This document shows positions 12,760 through 21,408 of a DNA stretch of 64,000 nt, piece by piece. This DNA is from Enterococcus lactis (GTDB lineage Bacteria > Bacillota > Bacilli > Lactobacillales > Enterococcaceae). Under the pieces are notes generated by a model. It was not told where the DNA came from, did not search any database, and saw only the letters and a list, made by a program, of their open reading frames with translations. Location of the stretch: the NCBI RefSeq assembly GCF_015751045.1, contig NZ_BNJW01000003.1, forward strand, positions 62,001 to 126,000. Reading direction: 5' to 3'. The position numbers were made by a program, and so were the translations under genes. How positions within the stretch are numbered: position 1 is the stretch's first letter; each line of letters begins with the position of its first letter.

Positions 12760-14533
12760 ATTTGGAAGATAAAGCTTTTTTCAGATTCAATTTACTAAAA
12801 ACTAGCATGCTTGTTACTGCGATGAATTGCGTTAATGGCACGCCTGCGCCAGTGTAGACACTTAAAAAATAATCCTTTTTTTCTGGCGCATAAGAACAAA
12901 ACCACGAGACACCGAAAAGAAAAACCAATTGTGTCAGTATTAATCCGATGACTACAATCAAAGAGGAACTATAATAGGCACGATCAGCTTTTGCAAATAC
13001 GGTTCCTAGTATCATAAGTAATATCCCTGCTATTGAAGCAATCAGCACGGGAATGGCCAGAACTTGGTAAATTTTTATCATGACATTCGCGACTTTTGCT
13101 GTTTTTGTCAACTGGAAATCAGGTGTTCTCGGATCACTGCTATCGATCCAATTATCCATTAGTGGAAGATTCAATAGTTCTTGTGCCTGTTCGACTTGTT
13201 CTTGCGTCCCGAAACTATAATTCCCCCCTTGATGGAAATCTTTGTATCGCCATGCATAGGCATATCCTGATTTCAGAAAAGCAAATACGATTGGCAGATC
13301 ATTCATCGTCTTTCCATCCCCTGATCCCATCAGATAAAATTCTTTTTTCTTTTTGATAGTTCCCTTTTGATAGGCTTCTTCTAATTCTTGATTGACTTTT
13401 TTCCAAAAATCATTGGTTTCTTTTGCATTGTTTTGGTAATAACCAGATTCGCTTACCACATCTCGCAATGCCCAAAAAATGATATCTCCTGGTAATTCTT
13501 TTACTTTTCCGCCTTGGGTCCACGCATGAGTCGTATACAATTCGTCAATACGAGTAGAAACAGTATGAAATGTAGGAGATGCGTCTAAAGCTTTATTTAA
13601 TGCAGCATGCGAGACCCATATCTCACTGTTTTCTTTATTTAAGTTTGTTTCGTCATCTATTCGGATCAGCTGTTTCATCAAACGTCCAAATTCGCCACTC
13701 GAACGGTCATTGATGGCGGCAATACCATATGTTGTCTCGTTTTTATATTCGATCCACTGATAGACGATGGAGAAACCGACTAGAGGGAGTAAAAACAATG
13801 AAAGTTTCAGCCATTCTTGTTTCGAAAGGAGAAATGGTCGTTCTTTTAACTTCTTTGCTTCTTTGAAAGAAAAGTCTTGTCCTAGCAAGATCTGAACGAA
13901 ACTGATACCTAACGCGACTACAGTAAAAGGAAGAAGCCAGATGGAATCTTCGCGAATGAACCAAAAGAAAGGAAAAGAAACAGCTAGCCCTAAAAACCAC
14001 GGCAGCAATTTTTTGCTGGAATTATATTTGCGGTAATAAATAGCTAGTAAACAAGCGATAATGATCTCAACAGTCGGGATCACGAGAGCATTACGATATG
14101 TTCGAGTGGAATATTCATGTGTAAAACTAATCGGAGAAAACAAAAAATAAAAATAGATACTTAAAAGAAGATACTTGTTCTTCACGATTGGTTTAAACGC
14201 TAGTGCAACCAATATACTGGCAAGAATACTGAACATGCCGAATAAAACTGCATAAGAAAGATGCAGTTTATGTGCAAGTACTAAAAACAAGCTGTAGGAG
14301 ATCCCTTTTGAAAGTGTCGTAGTCGTGTACTCCCCTAGCCATTTACCATCCAAAATATTTTGAGCATAGTGAATCAGCAGCTGATCATCATAGGTCGCCG
14401 ACATATCTGTTCCATAGATTGCTTTACTATATAAATACAACCGAATAATTGTAAATAATACGGCTATGCCAAGAATAAAGTATGTATGTTTCTTTTTTAG
14501 TTGGTCGATCAAGGGGTTTAAAATGTTCAGCAT
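12758..14533 (-). CDS. Polytopic membrane protein, possible GT-C-type glycosyltransferase
   Basis: A 591-residue protein with about ten membrane segments (first at about 17-35, others spread to 580) and one large extracellular-type region at about 255-470. Near the N-terminus a hydrophilic loop carries GTDMSATYDDQLL, an acidic pair placed where GT-C glycosyltransferases have their catalytic aspartate. I do not recognise a named family, so the glycosyltransferase idea is only an inference from topology. It is monocistronic: its stop is inside the EFAR-like terminator, and nfo's terminator lies upstream. The start at 14533 has AAGGACG upstream. Confidence 0.6.
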   Translation of the reverse strand: MLNILNPLIDQLKKKHTYFILGIAVLFTIIRLYLYSKAIYGTDMSATYDDQLLIHYAQNILDGKWLGEYTTTTLSKGISYSLFLVLAHKLHLSYAVLFGMFSILASILVALAFKPIVKNKYLLLSIYFYFLFSPISFTHEYSTRTYRNALVIPTVEIIIACLLAIYYRKYNSSKKLLPWFLGLAVSFPFFWFIREDSIWLLPFTVVALGISFVQILLGQDFSFKEAKKLKERPFLLSKQEWLKLSLFLLPLVGFSIVYQWIEYKNETTYGIAAINDRSSGEFGRLMKQLIRIDDETNLNKENSEIWVSHAALNKALDASPTFHTVSTRIDELYTTHAWTQGGKVKELPGDIIFWALRDVVSESGYYQNNAKETNDFWKKVNQELEEAYQKGTIKKKKEFYLMGSGDGKTMNDLPIVFAFLKSGYAYAWRYKDFHQGGNYSFGTQEQVEQAQELLNLPLMDNWIDSSDPRTPDFQLTKTAKVANVMIKIYQVLAIPVLIASIAGILLMILGTVFAKADRAYYSSSLIVVIGLILTQLVFLFGVSWFCSYAPEKKDYFLSVYTGAGVPLTQFIAVTSMLVFSKLNLKKALSSK

Positions 14534-14689
14534 CTTTTCGTCCTTTCAATCACGTTTTGCTACTTGTTTGTGAAACTTTTCGTTTTTTACTTTTCTATCA
14601 GTATACCCTGTTTGTCTGAATTTAAAAAGAGGGGGCGAAAGGAGCATGTCGAAAACGAATGCAAAAAGCACTCCTTTGTTTCTTAAACA

Positions 14690-14724
14690 AAAAAGGACAA
14701 GGCAGACTGCCCAATCCTTTTTTG
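14690..14724 (-). terminator. Intrinsic terminator after nfo
   Basis: Minus strand AAAAAAGGA, TTGGGCAG/CTGCCTTG, TCCTTTTTT. The stem is strong and T-rich on both strands, so it is probably bidirectional. Confidence 0.8.
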
Positions 14725-14743
14725 TTGCTGTCAGATAGAAAAC

Positions 14744-15646
14744 TTAAAGTGTGACTTCTTCTGCTAATAACTCAGGGAACACTTCGGGATCGAATGCTTG
14801 CGCTTTGAACATGGAAATTTCTTTTCCATATGGTGCGTAAGCTTTCTTTTTATCTTTACCGACATATGGGGTTTCTAATATTTTCGAAATGTTGTCAAAC
14901 ATTGGATCATGGACGATTTTGTTCAATGTGTCAAATCCAATTGTTCCAAAACCGATATTGGCATGCCGATCTTTATGAGAACCTTGTGGATTTTTAGAAT
15001 CATTGATATGCAGTACTTTAAGCCGATCTAATCCGATGACCTTATCAAACTCTTCCATTACACCTGAAAAATCTTCTTTTATATTATATCCGGCATCATT
15101 CGTATGACATGTATCAAAAGTAACGGATAATTTTTCATTCAATTTTACTCCATCGATGATTTGCGCTAATTCCTCAAATGTTCGACCGATTTCCGTACCT
15201 TTCCCTGCCATCGTCTCCAAAGCGATCTGTGCCGTCTGTTCTTTTGTCAAAACTTCATTCAACCCCTCAATAATTCTAGCAATCCCAGCTTCTGCCCCTG
15301 CTCCTACATGAGCGCCTGGGTGAAGGGTGATTTGAGTAGCACCTAAAGCTTCCGCACGGACAATCTCTTCTCTCAGAAATTGTACAGCAAATGGAAACAT
15401 TTCTGGTTTGATCGTATTTCCCAAATTAATGATATAAGGCGCATGAACGACGATATTTGTTAGTCCGTTTTCTGCCATAAATGCTTTTCCGGCATCAATA
15501 TTCATCTCTTCGATAGCTTTTCTTCTAGTATTTTGAGGAGCGCCTGTATAGATCATAAAGGTCGAAGATCCGTAACTGGCTGCTTCTTCTGCCGCGCCTA
15601 ACAGCATTTTCTTTCCGCTCATGCTGACGTGTGAGCCTAATAACAT
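14744..15646 (-). CDS. nfo: Endonuclease IV (AP endonuclease)
   Basis: A 300-residue zinc-dependent enzyme that cuts DNA 5' of abasic sites in base excision repair. It starts with the family motif [14 protein letters not shown]. Metal-ligand motifs are visible: [49 protein letters not shown] and [21 protein letters not shown]. Length is normal. RBS AAGGAGG precedes the ATG. A 17-base palindrome (AATTGTTTCGAACAATT, 15670-15686) lies just upstream and may be an operator or an mRNA hairpin. It is divergent from pbp1b and appears monocistronic. Confidence 0.96.
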   Translation of the reverse strand: MLLGSHVSMSGKKMLLGAAEEAASYGSSTFMIYTGAPQNTRRKAIEEMNIDAGKAFMAENGLTNIVVHAPYIINLGNTIKPEMFPFAVQFLREEIVRAEALGATQITLHPGAHVGAGAEAGIARIIEGLNEVLTKEQTAQIALETMAGKGTEIGRTFEELAQIIDGVKLNEKLSVTFDTCHTNDAGYNIKEDFSGVMEEFDKVIGLDRLKVLHINDSKNPQGSHKDRHANIGFGTIGFDTLNKIVHDPMFDNISKILETPYVGKDKKKAYAPYGKEISMFKAQAFDPEVFPELLAEEVTL

Positions 15647-15881
15647 GGATGGATTCCTCCTTGAAAGGCAATTGTTTCGAACAATTCCTGTATATTGATA
15701 AGATGATGTACAAAGAAAATAGTTTGTTTTTCTTTGCCCTGTTCTCCATAGTAACTGAAACTTTCCCTAAAGAAAAGCTTAAGAACTCTTTCATAAAAAA
15801 GATCATTTCCTCACGTTTTATCTCATTCGAAAAAGAAATTCCTGTCAAAAACAGCCTTGTCTGTTTTTTTGTCCTATTATT

Positions 15882-15890
15882 TGCTATAAT
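15882..15890 (+). promoter_or_regulatory. Extended -10 promoter of pbp1b
   Basis: TGCTATAAT is an extended -10 element (TGN plus a perfect TATAAT) about 35 nt ahead of the TTG start. No good -35 is seen. A CAAAAACAG/CTGTTTTTTTG hairpin (about 15846-15871) lies immediately upstream and could stop stray transcription. Confidence 0.6.
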
Positions 15891-15924
15891 TAGCGAAATA
15901 AAACCATTAGTTGAGGTGACCCTT

Positions 15925-18270
15925 TTGCCACGCAAAAATACTCGAAAAAAACAGAATAGAAGAAAAAAAGAAAAATGGTTTGTTCCTAAGATTATTTTTA
16001 GAGTGTTTCAATCATTGACTGTTTTTATTACTGTTCTTCTTTTGTTGTTCGCAGCTCTAGGTATCGGAATAGGTGCTGGCTACTTTGCCTATCTTGTCGA
16101 AGACACACAATTGCCGACTAAAAAAGAACTGCAGACAGAACTAGGAAACATTACGGAAACGTCAAAGATTGTTTATGCAGATAATACAGAGATATCAAAA
16201 ATCCAGACAGATCTGATGCGGACGACTATTTCATCTGATAAGATTTCGCCTTTATTGAAAACCGCGATTATCAGTACAGAAGATGAATACTTCGATAAAC
16301 ACCAAGGTTATGTCCCTAAAGCTGTTTTACGAGCACTAGTTTCAGAAGCGACTGGCATCGGCTCGTCTGGAGGATCCACTTTGACACAGCAATTAGTCAA
16401 ACAACAGATCCTAACCGATGAAACAACATTCAAACGTAAAGCAAACGAGATTGTTCTTTCTGCACAAGTAGAAAAACACTTTTCAAAAGATGAGATCATT
16501 GCTACGTATTTGAATGTCTCACCATTTGGTCGGAATAATAAGGGGCAAAATATTGCTGGAGTCCAGGAAGCTGCTAGAGGAATCTTTGGTGTAGATGCAA
16601 AGGATGTGACTCTGCCGCAAGCTGCTTATATCGCTGGTTTGCCTCAAAGCCCTATCACGTATAGTCCATACACGAATACAGGCGCGCTAAAAGAAGATCT
16701 TTCTGCCGGTCTTGCCAGAAAAGATTTTGTTTTATTCAGTATGTACCGTGAAGGACAAATTACGAAAGAACAATACGAAGAAGCGAAAGACTATGATCTT
16801 ACAAAAGACTTTCTCCCACAACAAATCGCGGAACAGACTGACAGAGAATTCTTGTATTATACCGTGATGAACGAAGCAACAAGGATTATTGCACAACAAT
16901 TGGCAGAAAAAGATAATGCTGATATGTCAGATTCATCGGTCAGTGAAGCTTATTATCAAAAAGCACAGCAAACGATCCAAAACAAAGGATATACGATCCA
17001 TTCGACGATCGATAAAGATATCTATGCTGCATTGCAAACCGGCGTAGAAAATTATGGCTACATGTTAGATGATGGTGCTGGTAGCCAAGTGGAGACTGGA
17101 AATGTATTGATGGATAACAGAACCGGACGTATCTATGGCTTCGTGGGTGGTCGGAATTACAGCCAGAATCAAAATAACCACGCCTTTGATACAGAACGTC
17201 AAGCTGGTTCATCCATCAAACCGGTTCTTGTTTACGGTCCTGCAATCGATATGGGACTTGTCGGATCAGAATCCCGTGTATCAGATTATGCAACGACTTG
17301 GCAAGAAGGAAAAAATGCTGGTGAGAAAATCGTCAATGCGACCAATGAAGGGTCGAACACCTTCCAAACCGTTCGTGAGTCACTGGAATGGTCCAACAAT
17401 ATCCCAGCTTATCACTTATATCAAGATGTGTTGAATTCCGGTGGATCGAAACAATACGCTTACGAGCACTACTTGGCGAAGATGAACTACCCAGCAAATG
17501 ATAATTGGGGCGTTGAATCGGCTCCTTTAGGGACAGTAGATGTAACGACGCTTCAACAGACAAATGGATTCCAGGCCTTAGCAAATGGTGGAGTCTACGA
17601 AGAAGGCTATATCATTGATTCCATCACAGATAATGCAGGTAATGTGATTTATAAACATGAAAGTAATTCTGTCCGTATTTATTCCGAAGCAACGGCATCG
17701 ATCATGAATGACATGATGCGTAGTGTGATCAATGAAAAAATCACTACACCATTCAAAGATGTCATCTCAAGCTTAAACGGAAATCTAGGAAATGCAGATT
17801 GGGTCGGAAAAACTGGTTCTACCAATGAATACCGAGATTCATGGCTGATCGTCTCAACTCCATCTATCACTATCAGTAGTTGGGCAGGACACGATGACAA
17901 TACTGGAATGGACAGCCAAGCAAGAATACGTTCGGCTAATTATCTTGCCAATCTAATCAATCAAGCTTACCAAGCAAACCCTGAGATTTTCGGCACTGAT
18001 GAGAAATTTGACTTATCATTCGATGTGATGAAGAAAAAAGTATCTGGGTTCACAGGACAAACAGCTGGAAAAGTTACTGTCAATAAAAAATCCATCCAAA
18101 CGCCAGGAAAAACAGTGGAATCACTTTGGGCAAAAAATGGTCCGAAGAAAAGCGCCTTTAAATTCGGCGTTGGCGGTACTGATGAAAACTATACAGATTA
18201 CTGGAACACCGCTTCAGCTTATGCTAGAGCGAATCCAGAGACCAAAGAATCAGACGATAAAGATGATTGA
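15925..18270 (+). CDS. pbp1b: Bifunctional class A penicillin-binding protein (PBP1b type)
   Basis: A 781-residue membrane-anchored peptidoglycan glycosyltransferase and transpeptidase. One N-terminal helix (about 30-55) follows a very basic tail. The glycosyltransferase domain has STEDEYFDKHQG (catalytic Glu), GGSTLTQQLVKQ and KANEIVLSAQVE. The transpeptidase domain has SSIKP (SxxK nucleophile), SNN and KTGST. The sequence follows S. pneumoniae PBP1b closely. The TTG at 15925 is chosen because GAGGTG is 6 nt upstream and an extended -10 promoter lies just before; the longer open frame runs back over nfo. A GTG at 15916 is an alternative. The C-terminal tail is acidic. Enterococcal literature may call it PbpF. 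Confidence 0.92.
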   Translation: MPRKNTRKKQNRRKKEKWFVPKIIFRVFQSLTVFITVLLLLFAALGIGIGAGYFAYLVEDTQLPTKKELQTELGNITETSKIVYADNTEISKIQTDLMRTTISSDKISPLLKTAIISTEDEYFDKHQGYVPKAVLRALVSEATGIGSSGGSTLTQQLVKQQILTDETTFKRKANEIVLSAQVEKHFSKDEIIATYLNVSPFGRNNKGQNIAGVQEAARGIFGVDAKDVTLPQAAYIAGLPQSPITYSPYTNTGALKEDLSAGLARKDFVLFSMYREGQITKEQYEEAKDYDLTKDFLPQQIAEQTDREFLYYTVMNEATRIIAQQLAEKDNADMSDSSVSEAYYQKAQQTIQNKGYTIHSTIDKDIYAALQTGVENYGYMLDDGAGSQVETGNVLMDNRTGRIYGFVGGRNYSQNQNNHAFDTERQAGSSIKPVLVYGPAIDMGLVGSESRVSDYATTWQEGKNAGEKIVNATNEGSNTFQTVRESLEWSNNIPAYHLYQDVLNSGGSKQYAYEHYLAKMNYPANDNWGVESAPLGTVDVTTLQQTNGFQALANGGVYEEGYIIDSITDNAGNVIYKHESNSVRIYSEATASIMNDMMRSVINEKITTPFKDVISSLNGNLGNADWVGKTGSTNEYRDSWLIVSTPSITISSWAGHDDNTGMDSQARIRSANYLANLINQAYQANPEIFGTDEKFDLSFDVMKKKVSGFTGQTAGKVTVNKKSIQTPGKTVESLWAKNGPKKSAFKFGVGGTDENYTDYWNTASAYARANPETKESDDKDD

Positions 18271-18291
18271 TCTAATAGATTAATCAGAATT

Positions 18292-18420
18292 AAAGGGAGC
18301 TGCGACAAAAATCTTGTCACAGCTCCCTTTTTCCGAATAAATGGTGTTCAAAAGCTTGCATCTACGATATTAAGACAAATTTATGTAAAAATGTGAAAAG
18401 CCATTTTCACAAAATTTTTC
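18292..18420. repeat. EFAR-like element with bidirectional terminator
   Basis: Terminator module 18292-18331: AAAGGGAGCTG, GACAA, loop, TTGTC, CAGCTCCCTTT. It is followed by GAATAAATGGTGTTCAAAAG and a TGTGAAAA/TTTTCACA hairpin. The CACAACCTC border is missing, so the copy is truncated. It separates convergent pbp1b and the toxin operon and ends both. Confidence 0.7.
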
Positions 18421-18432
18421 TATATAACTTTA

Positions 18433-18699
18433 CTAACGAAACTGTTTTAATTTCTTTTCTTGTCTTTGGAATAATTCGGTTAGTTTTTCTGCAAATTGCC
18501 CTTTTACTGATTCTTTCAAGTGTACATGTCGGTTAGAAAATTCTTGAGCAGCTTCTTCTGCAGTCATTTGGTAGTTTTGATCTGTCAATCGTTTTTCTGC
18601 CCAAATTTGCTGAGATATCCCCATACCAACTGAACGTACATTTGATCGATGTAGATTTTTCTCTAATTCTTTTAGTAATTGCATTAAAAATTCATTCAT
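18433..18699 (-). CDS. Small helical protein, putative second partner of the lipase toxin
   Basis: An 88-residue, cysteine-free, strongly helical protein, rich in Glu, Gln, Lys and Leu, without signal peptide or membrane segment. It starts inside the preceding gene (8-base overlap, ATGAATGA), so the two are translationally coupled, and it is the last gene of the toxin operon. In T7SS loci with reverse-architecture lipases, two small helical proteins are needed for export and bind the toxin's helical C-terminus. Size, position and composition fit that role. I cannot confirm the domain family; a TIGR04197/DUF3130-like protein is one possibility. Confidence 0.65.
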   Translation of the reverse strand: MNEFLMQLLKELEKNLHRSNVRSVGMGISQQIWAEKRLTDQNYQMTAEEAAQEFSNRHVHLKESVKGQFAEKLTELFQRQEKKLKQFR

Positions 18700-19015
18700 A
18701 AGATGCTTTCTCCATAGTTATTTGTCTGATTTTTTGACGATAGGAACGTTCTAGTTCATCTTGCTGCTGATAGAGTTTTCGTCGTTCTACTTGTAGGGCT
18801 TGTTGATAATGCTCCTGATAATTCGAATAACTTCGTCTTGCTTGAAACAGAGGCTCATTATCTAAAGCTAAGTTCTTTAATACATGATGCAGTCGCTGCT
18901 CCTCTTGCTCCATCAATCGTAATCCTTGATTCTTAAAGTGGATCAATTCATCTTCTTGAGCTTCTAATTGTCTTCGTTCACTTCGATAATCTCTTTCCAA
19001 TTCTTCTAGTTTCAT
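18692..19015 (-). CDS. Small coiled-coil protein, putative first partner of the lipase toxin
   Basis: A 107-residue protein predicted to be almost wholly alpha-helical with long charged heptad-like stretches (KLEELERDYRSERRQ, VERRKLYQQQDELERSYR). There is no membrane segment or cysteine. The ATG at 19015 follows AAAGGAG, 11 bases after the lipase stop, and the gene overlaps the next small one. It fits the helical partner class that forms the composite T7SS export signal with a toxin; DUF3958-like proteins share this look. The role is inferred from context; what is seen is size, helicity and operon position. Confidence 0.65.
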   Translation of the reverse strand: MKLEELERDYRSERRQLEAQEDELIHFKNQGLRLMEQEEQRLHHVLKNLALDNEPLFQARRSYSNYQEHYQQALQVERRKLYQQQDELERSYRQKIRQITMEKASYE

Positions 19016-19026
19016 CTACTTCTCCT

Positions 19027-20283
19027 TTAATTGAATTGCTGTGCTAATTCTCGATCTCGTGCCACGATTTCATTGATTTTGTCTTGGATCTCCTTCGCCA
19101 ATGTATCAAAGGCCTCCCCCATACGTCTTGCCTTATTGATTCGTAGCAGATAGACTTCTTTCGCAGAATCGACTAAGTTTTCTTTTGTGGCGCCCACACT
19201 AGCTAATGCTTCTATGATTTCCTGTTCAGTCAACGAAGGGGCGACAACACGTGCTTGCCGCAAGCCTTCTTGCCATTTTTTCTCTAGCTCAAAAATTCCT
19301 CTTTGATTGATGCGGATAACTTCTTCCATAGCGCTTTTCATTTTTGCCGATAACTTTTCCACTACTAACCTAGCTTGTGTGTCATCTAAGTAAATTTGTT
19401 CATTAACTGTCAGCCGGCCGCCACTTAATCGTAGTTTTTTACGTATGTTGTTCAGTTCTTGCAACTGATAGGAAAACAACTGGGTCGCTTGGTTTTCTTT
19501 CTGTTGTTTTCGAGCTTTAACATTGTTTTTATTTTCAGGAATAATCAGCTTTCCATTTTCATCAAACTTCCAAGAGGTTAAACTGTGGGAAGCAAGCAGA
19601 TTCAAGAATGCTGTTTCCATACTGATCCGAACTTCAGCACCTGTGCCATTACCACCAAAATTACCGATAAAATCGGCGTGATTTCGGTAATTGGTGAGCA
19701 TACCGGGATTTTCTTCCACCCATTTTTTTGCTTCTGGTGATAAGAGATCATACGGGTCCGGCCCGTTGAAGCCGACATTTTTCCATTGTTTCTCTGCTGC
19801 TACATATAATGCTAAGAATCCACCTAATGAATGGCCGGTAGTAGAAATAGCAGCTTCTCCATATTCCTTTTTTACTTCATTAGCAAATGCAATCGCTGAA
19901 TTGATTTGCCCCGCTGTTTTCAATCCACTAACGGATAAAATCTTGTTTGTTGTTGCTTTTTCAGAAAAACTTGCTCCTGGTCTATTCCCGTAGAGATTCA
20001 TGATACTTCTTGCATCCGTTTCCAAATCTTTCCAATCACTTAAGTTCGTTCCTGCAAAGGCAATCACTACTTGAGAAATATCCACTTTACCGTTCTTGAT
20101 TGGCGCTACAGCCATCGCCTGCATGCCGTCCAATGAGTCTTTGATTTGTAGGATTTTAAATTCAACACCCGCAAAATCCCACTCACTATTAATTTTTAAA
20201 TCAGGCTCATATTTTGAATGTTTAGGATCTAGCCAATAAACCTTGTCACTTAACTCCCGATAGAATTCTTCAGTTATAGTCAA
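19027..20283 (-). CDS. tslA: Lipase toxin with C-terminal helical export domain (TslA-like T7SS effector)
   Basis: A 418-residue protein. The N-terminal two thirds is an alpha/beta-hydrolase lipase: VVIAFAGTN (about 72-80), nucleophile elbow GHSLGG (150-155, S152), probable acid D204 in NHADFIG and base H233 in ASHSLTSW. Residues about 255-418 are a cysteine-free helical region rich in Lys, Glu and Gln. No signal peptide is present. This reversed order (toxin first, helical targeting domain last), followed by two small helical genes, is the layout described for the TslA class of type VII-secreted phospholipases. The ATG overlaps the stop of the immunity-like gene (ATGA). No secretion machinery genes lie in the window, so export would depend on a T7SS elsewhere. 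Confidence 0.75.
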   Translation of the reverse strand: MTITEEFYRELSDKVYWLDPKHSKYEPDLKINSEWDFAGVEFKILQIKDSLDGMQAMAVAPIKNGKVDISQVVIAFAGTNLSDWKDLETDARSIMNLYGNRPGASFSEKATTNKILSVSGLKTAGQINSAIAFANEVKKEYGEAAISTTGHSLGGFLALYVAAEKQWKNVGFNGPDPYDLLSPEAKKWVEENPGMLTNYRNHADFIGNFGGNGTGAEVRISMETAFLNLLASHSLTSWKFDENGKLIIPENKNNVKARKQQKENQATQLFSYQLQELNNIRKKLRLSGGRLTVNEQIYLDDTQARLVVEKLSAKMKSAMEEVIRINQRGIFELEKKWQEGLRQARVVAPSLTEQEIIEALASVGATKENLVDSAKEVYLLRINKARRMGEAFDTLAKEIQDKINEIVARDRELAQQFN

Positions 20284-20675
20284 ACTAGTTCCTCCTCTTT
20301 ATTTGTATAAGTAACTTTTACTTTTTCTTTAGTGATTCCCTTTTTTTGTATATTTCTATTTTCTATACTATAACTCCCGATTTTGTTTTGCTCTTTCCAA
20401 AACGTATACGAGAAAGATACTGTTTCGTTATTAATAGTTATTAGCGTTATATGCATTCCGTAAGAACCAGTTTTTTCATTTTTTCCTGCTTCGTTAATCT
20501 TCACTTCCTTGATATCCGCAAAAGTATTTTTCAGAACTTTGACGGATTGTTTTTCTACTGCGAGTAAATCTTGCTGTTTTTGCACTTCTCTTTTGTCCAT
20601 ATAGATTTTCCCTCCGATTCCTAATATGACGATTAACAAAATGGCTAAGCTGAATTTTCTTATTTTCCGGGGCAA
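20280..20675 (-). CDS. Membrane-anchored immunity-like protein 1 (DUF1433/TilA-like)
   Basis: A 131-residue protein with a basic N-terminus, one hydrophobic helix (about 8-24) without a lipobox cysteine, a charged linker, and a C-terminal domain likely exposed outside. That is the place where a membrane-attacking lipase would act. It starts with TTG after AAAGGAGG. Its stop overlaps the intact lipase gene's start (ATGA), so immunity and toxin are coupled. Residues about 36-59 are identical to the two other copies, while the C-terminal half has diverged. S. aureus TilA immunity proteins are lipoproteins of comparable size; resemblance to that family (DUF1433) is my judgement, not a search result. 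Confidence 0.65.
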   Translation of the reverse strand: MPRKIRKFSLAILLIVILGIGGKIYMDKREVQKQQDLLAVEKQSVKVLKNTFADIKEVKINEAGKNEKTGSYGMHITLITINNETVSFSYTFWKEQNKIGSYSIENRNIQKKGITKEKVKVTYTNKEEELV

Positions 20676-20820
20676 GAACGTGCCTCCTTTCTTTTTATGT
20701 ACGGTATTGATACCTTCATTATTTAAGTACGCGAAAGTTTGCAGGAATTTTTTTATTTTTGAAATTTTTCTCCAATTTGCTATGGACGATTGGCGCTACA
20801 GCCATCGCCTGCATGCCGTC
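20511..20820. repeat. Near-identical 310-bp block, copy 1 (copy 2 at 21201-21510)
   Basis: The block recurs with an offset of exactly 690 bp. It covers the 5' half of an immunity gene, its ribosome binding site and the 3' end of a lipase fragment. From 20660 to 20820 I see about one substitution against 21350-21510. The flanking parts of each 690-bp unit (immunity C-terminal half and first about 45 lipase codons) are much more diverged, giving a mosaic of conserved and variable segments. Confidence 0.85.
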
Positions 20821-20973
20821 GAAGGAGTTTTTGATTTTTAGGATTTGGAATTTTGTTTCTCCAAAGTTTTTAATGGCGCCTTCTTTGTAACTTTTACTAT
20901 ATTGAGGATGTTTTGGATCTAGCCAATATACTTTATTACTTATTCCTTTATACTGCTTATCAGTAATTGTCAT
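20719..20973 (-). pseudogene. Truncated 5' copy of the lipase toxin gene, copy 1
   Basis: An 84-codon open frame. Residues 1-62 are homologous to the N-terminus of the intact lipase (KVYWLDPKHPQY, then SFDGMQAMAVAPI). The last 22 residues (from VHSKLEKNF to FRVLK) have no counterpart in the toxin and read through what is otherwise upstream sequence of the next immunity gene. No catalytic residues are retained, so it cannot be a lipase. The ATG overlaps the stop of immunity gene 2 as ATGA, exactly like the intact toxin. It is best read as the trace of a tandem duplication breaking inside the toxin gene. Translation is possible but function doubtful. Confidence 0.75.
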
Positions 20974-21365
20974 ACTTTTTCCTCACTTCCATCTGTATAG
21001 ATAACTATAATCTCATCAACCGTAATCCCTTCTTTTTGTACTTCTTCATTTTCAACACCATAGCCATCTATCTCATTGCTTTCTTTTGTAAAGCTATAAT
21101 CAAAATAAACGACTTTTCCTTCTGTATTGGTCATCGTTATCAATGCTTCATAGATTCCTGTCATGTCGTTTTTCTCAAATTGTTCGATTTTCACTTCTTT
21201 GATATCCGCAAAAGTATTTTTCAGAACTTTGACGGATTGTTTTTCTACTGCGAGTAAATCTTTCTGTCTTTGCACTTCTCTTTTGTCCATATAGACTTTC
21301 CCTCCGATCCCTAATATGATGATGAATAAAATGGCTAAGCTGAGTTTTCTTATTTTCCGGGGCAA
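20970..21365 (-). CDS. Membrane-anchored immunity-like protein 2
   Basis: A 131-residue paralogue of the neighbouring immunity genes. It has the same basic start and membrane helix (SLAILFIIILGIGG), identical linker, and a diverged C-terminal half (for example ALITMTNTEGKVVYFDYSF) that is more like copy 3 than copy 1. It starts with TTG after AAAGGAGG. It is followed by a truncated lipase copy instead of a functional toxin, so it is an orphan immunity gene, perhaps protecting against a toxin variant made by other strains. The specificity is inferred. Confidence 0.65.
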   Translation of the reverse strand: MPRKIRKLSLAILFIIILGIGGKVYMDKREVQRQKDLLAVEKQSVKVLKNTFADIKEVKIEQFEKNDMTGIYEALITMTNTEGKVVYFDYSFTKESNEIDGYGVENEEVQKEGITVDEIIVIYTDGSEEKV

Positions 21366-21408
21366 GAACGTGCCTCCTTTCTTTTTATGTACGGTATTGA
21401 TACCTTCA

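Noticed and set aside
15631-15924. 98-codon N-terminal extension of the pbp1b frame
   Set aside because: It would overlap nfo, precedes the mapped-looking promoter and contains a hairpin; TTG 15925 has a good GAGGTG and matches the family start.
15525-15935. 136-codon minus-strand frame overlapping nfo and its upstream region
   Set aside because: Overlaps the certain nfo start in another frame; the product has no recognisable pattern.
20719-20973. Toxin fragments as sequencing frameshifts of full genes
   Set aside because: The remainder of the lipase is absent after the break, and both copies switch to the same unrelated sequence, so these are real truncations.
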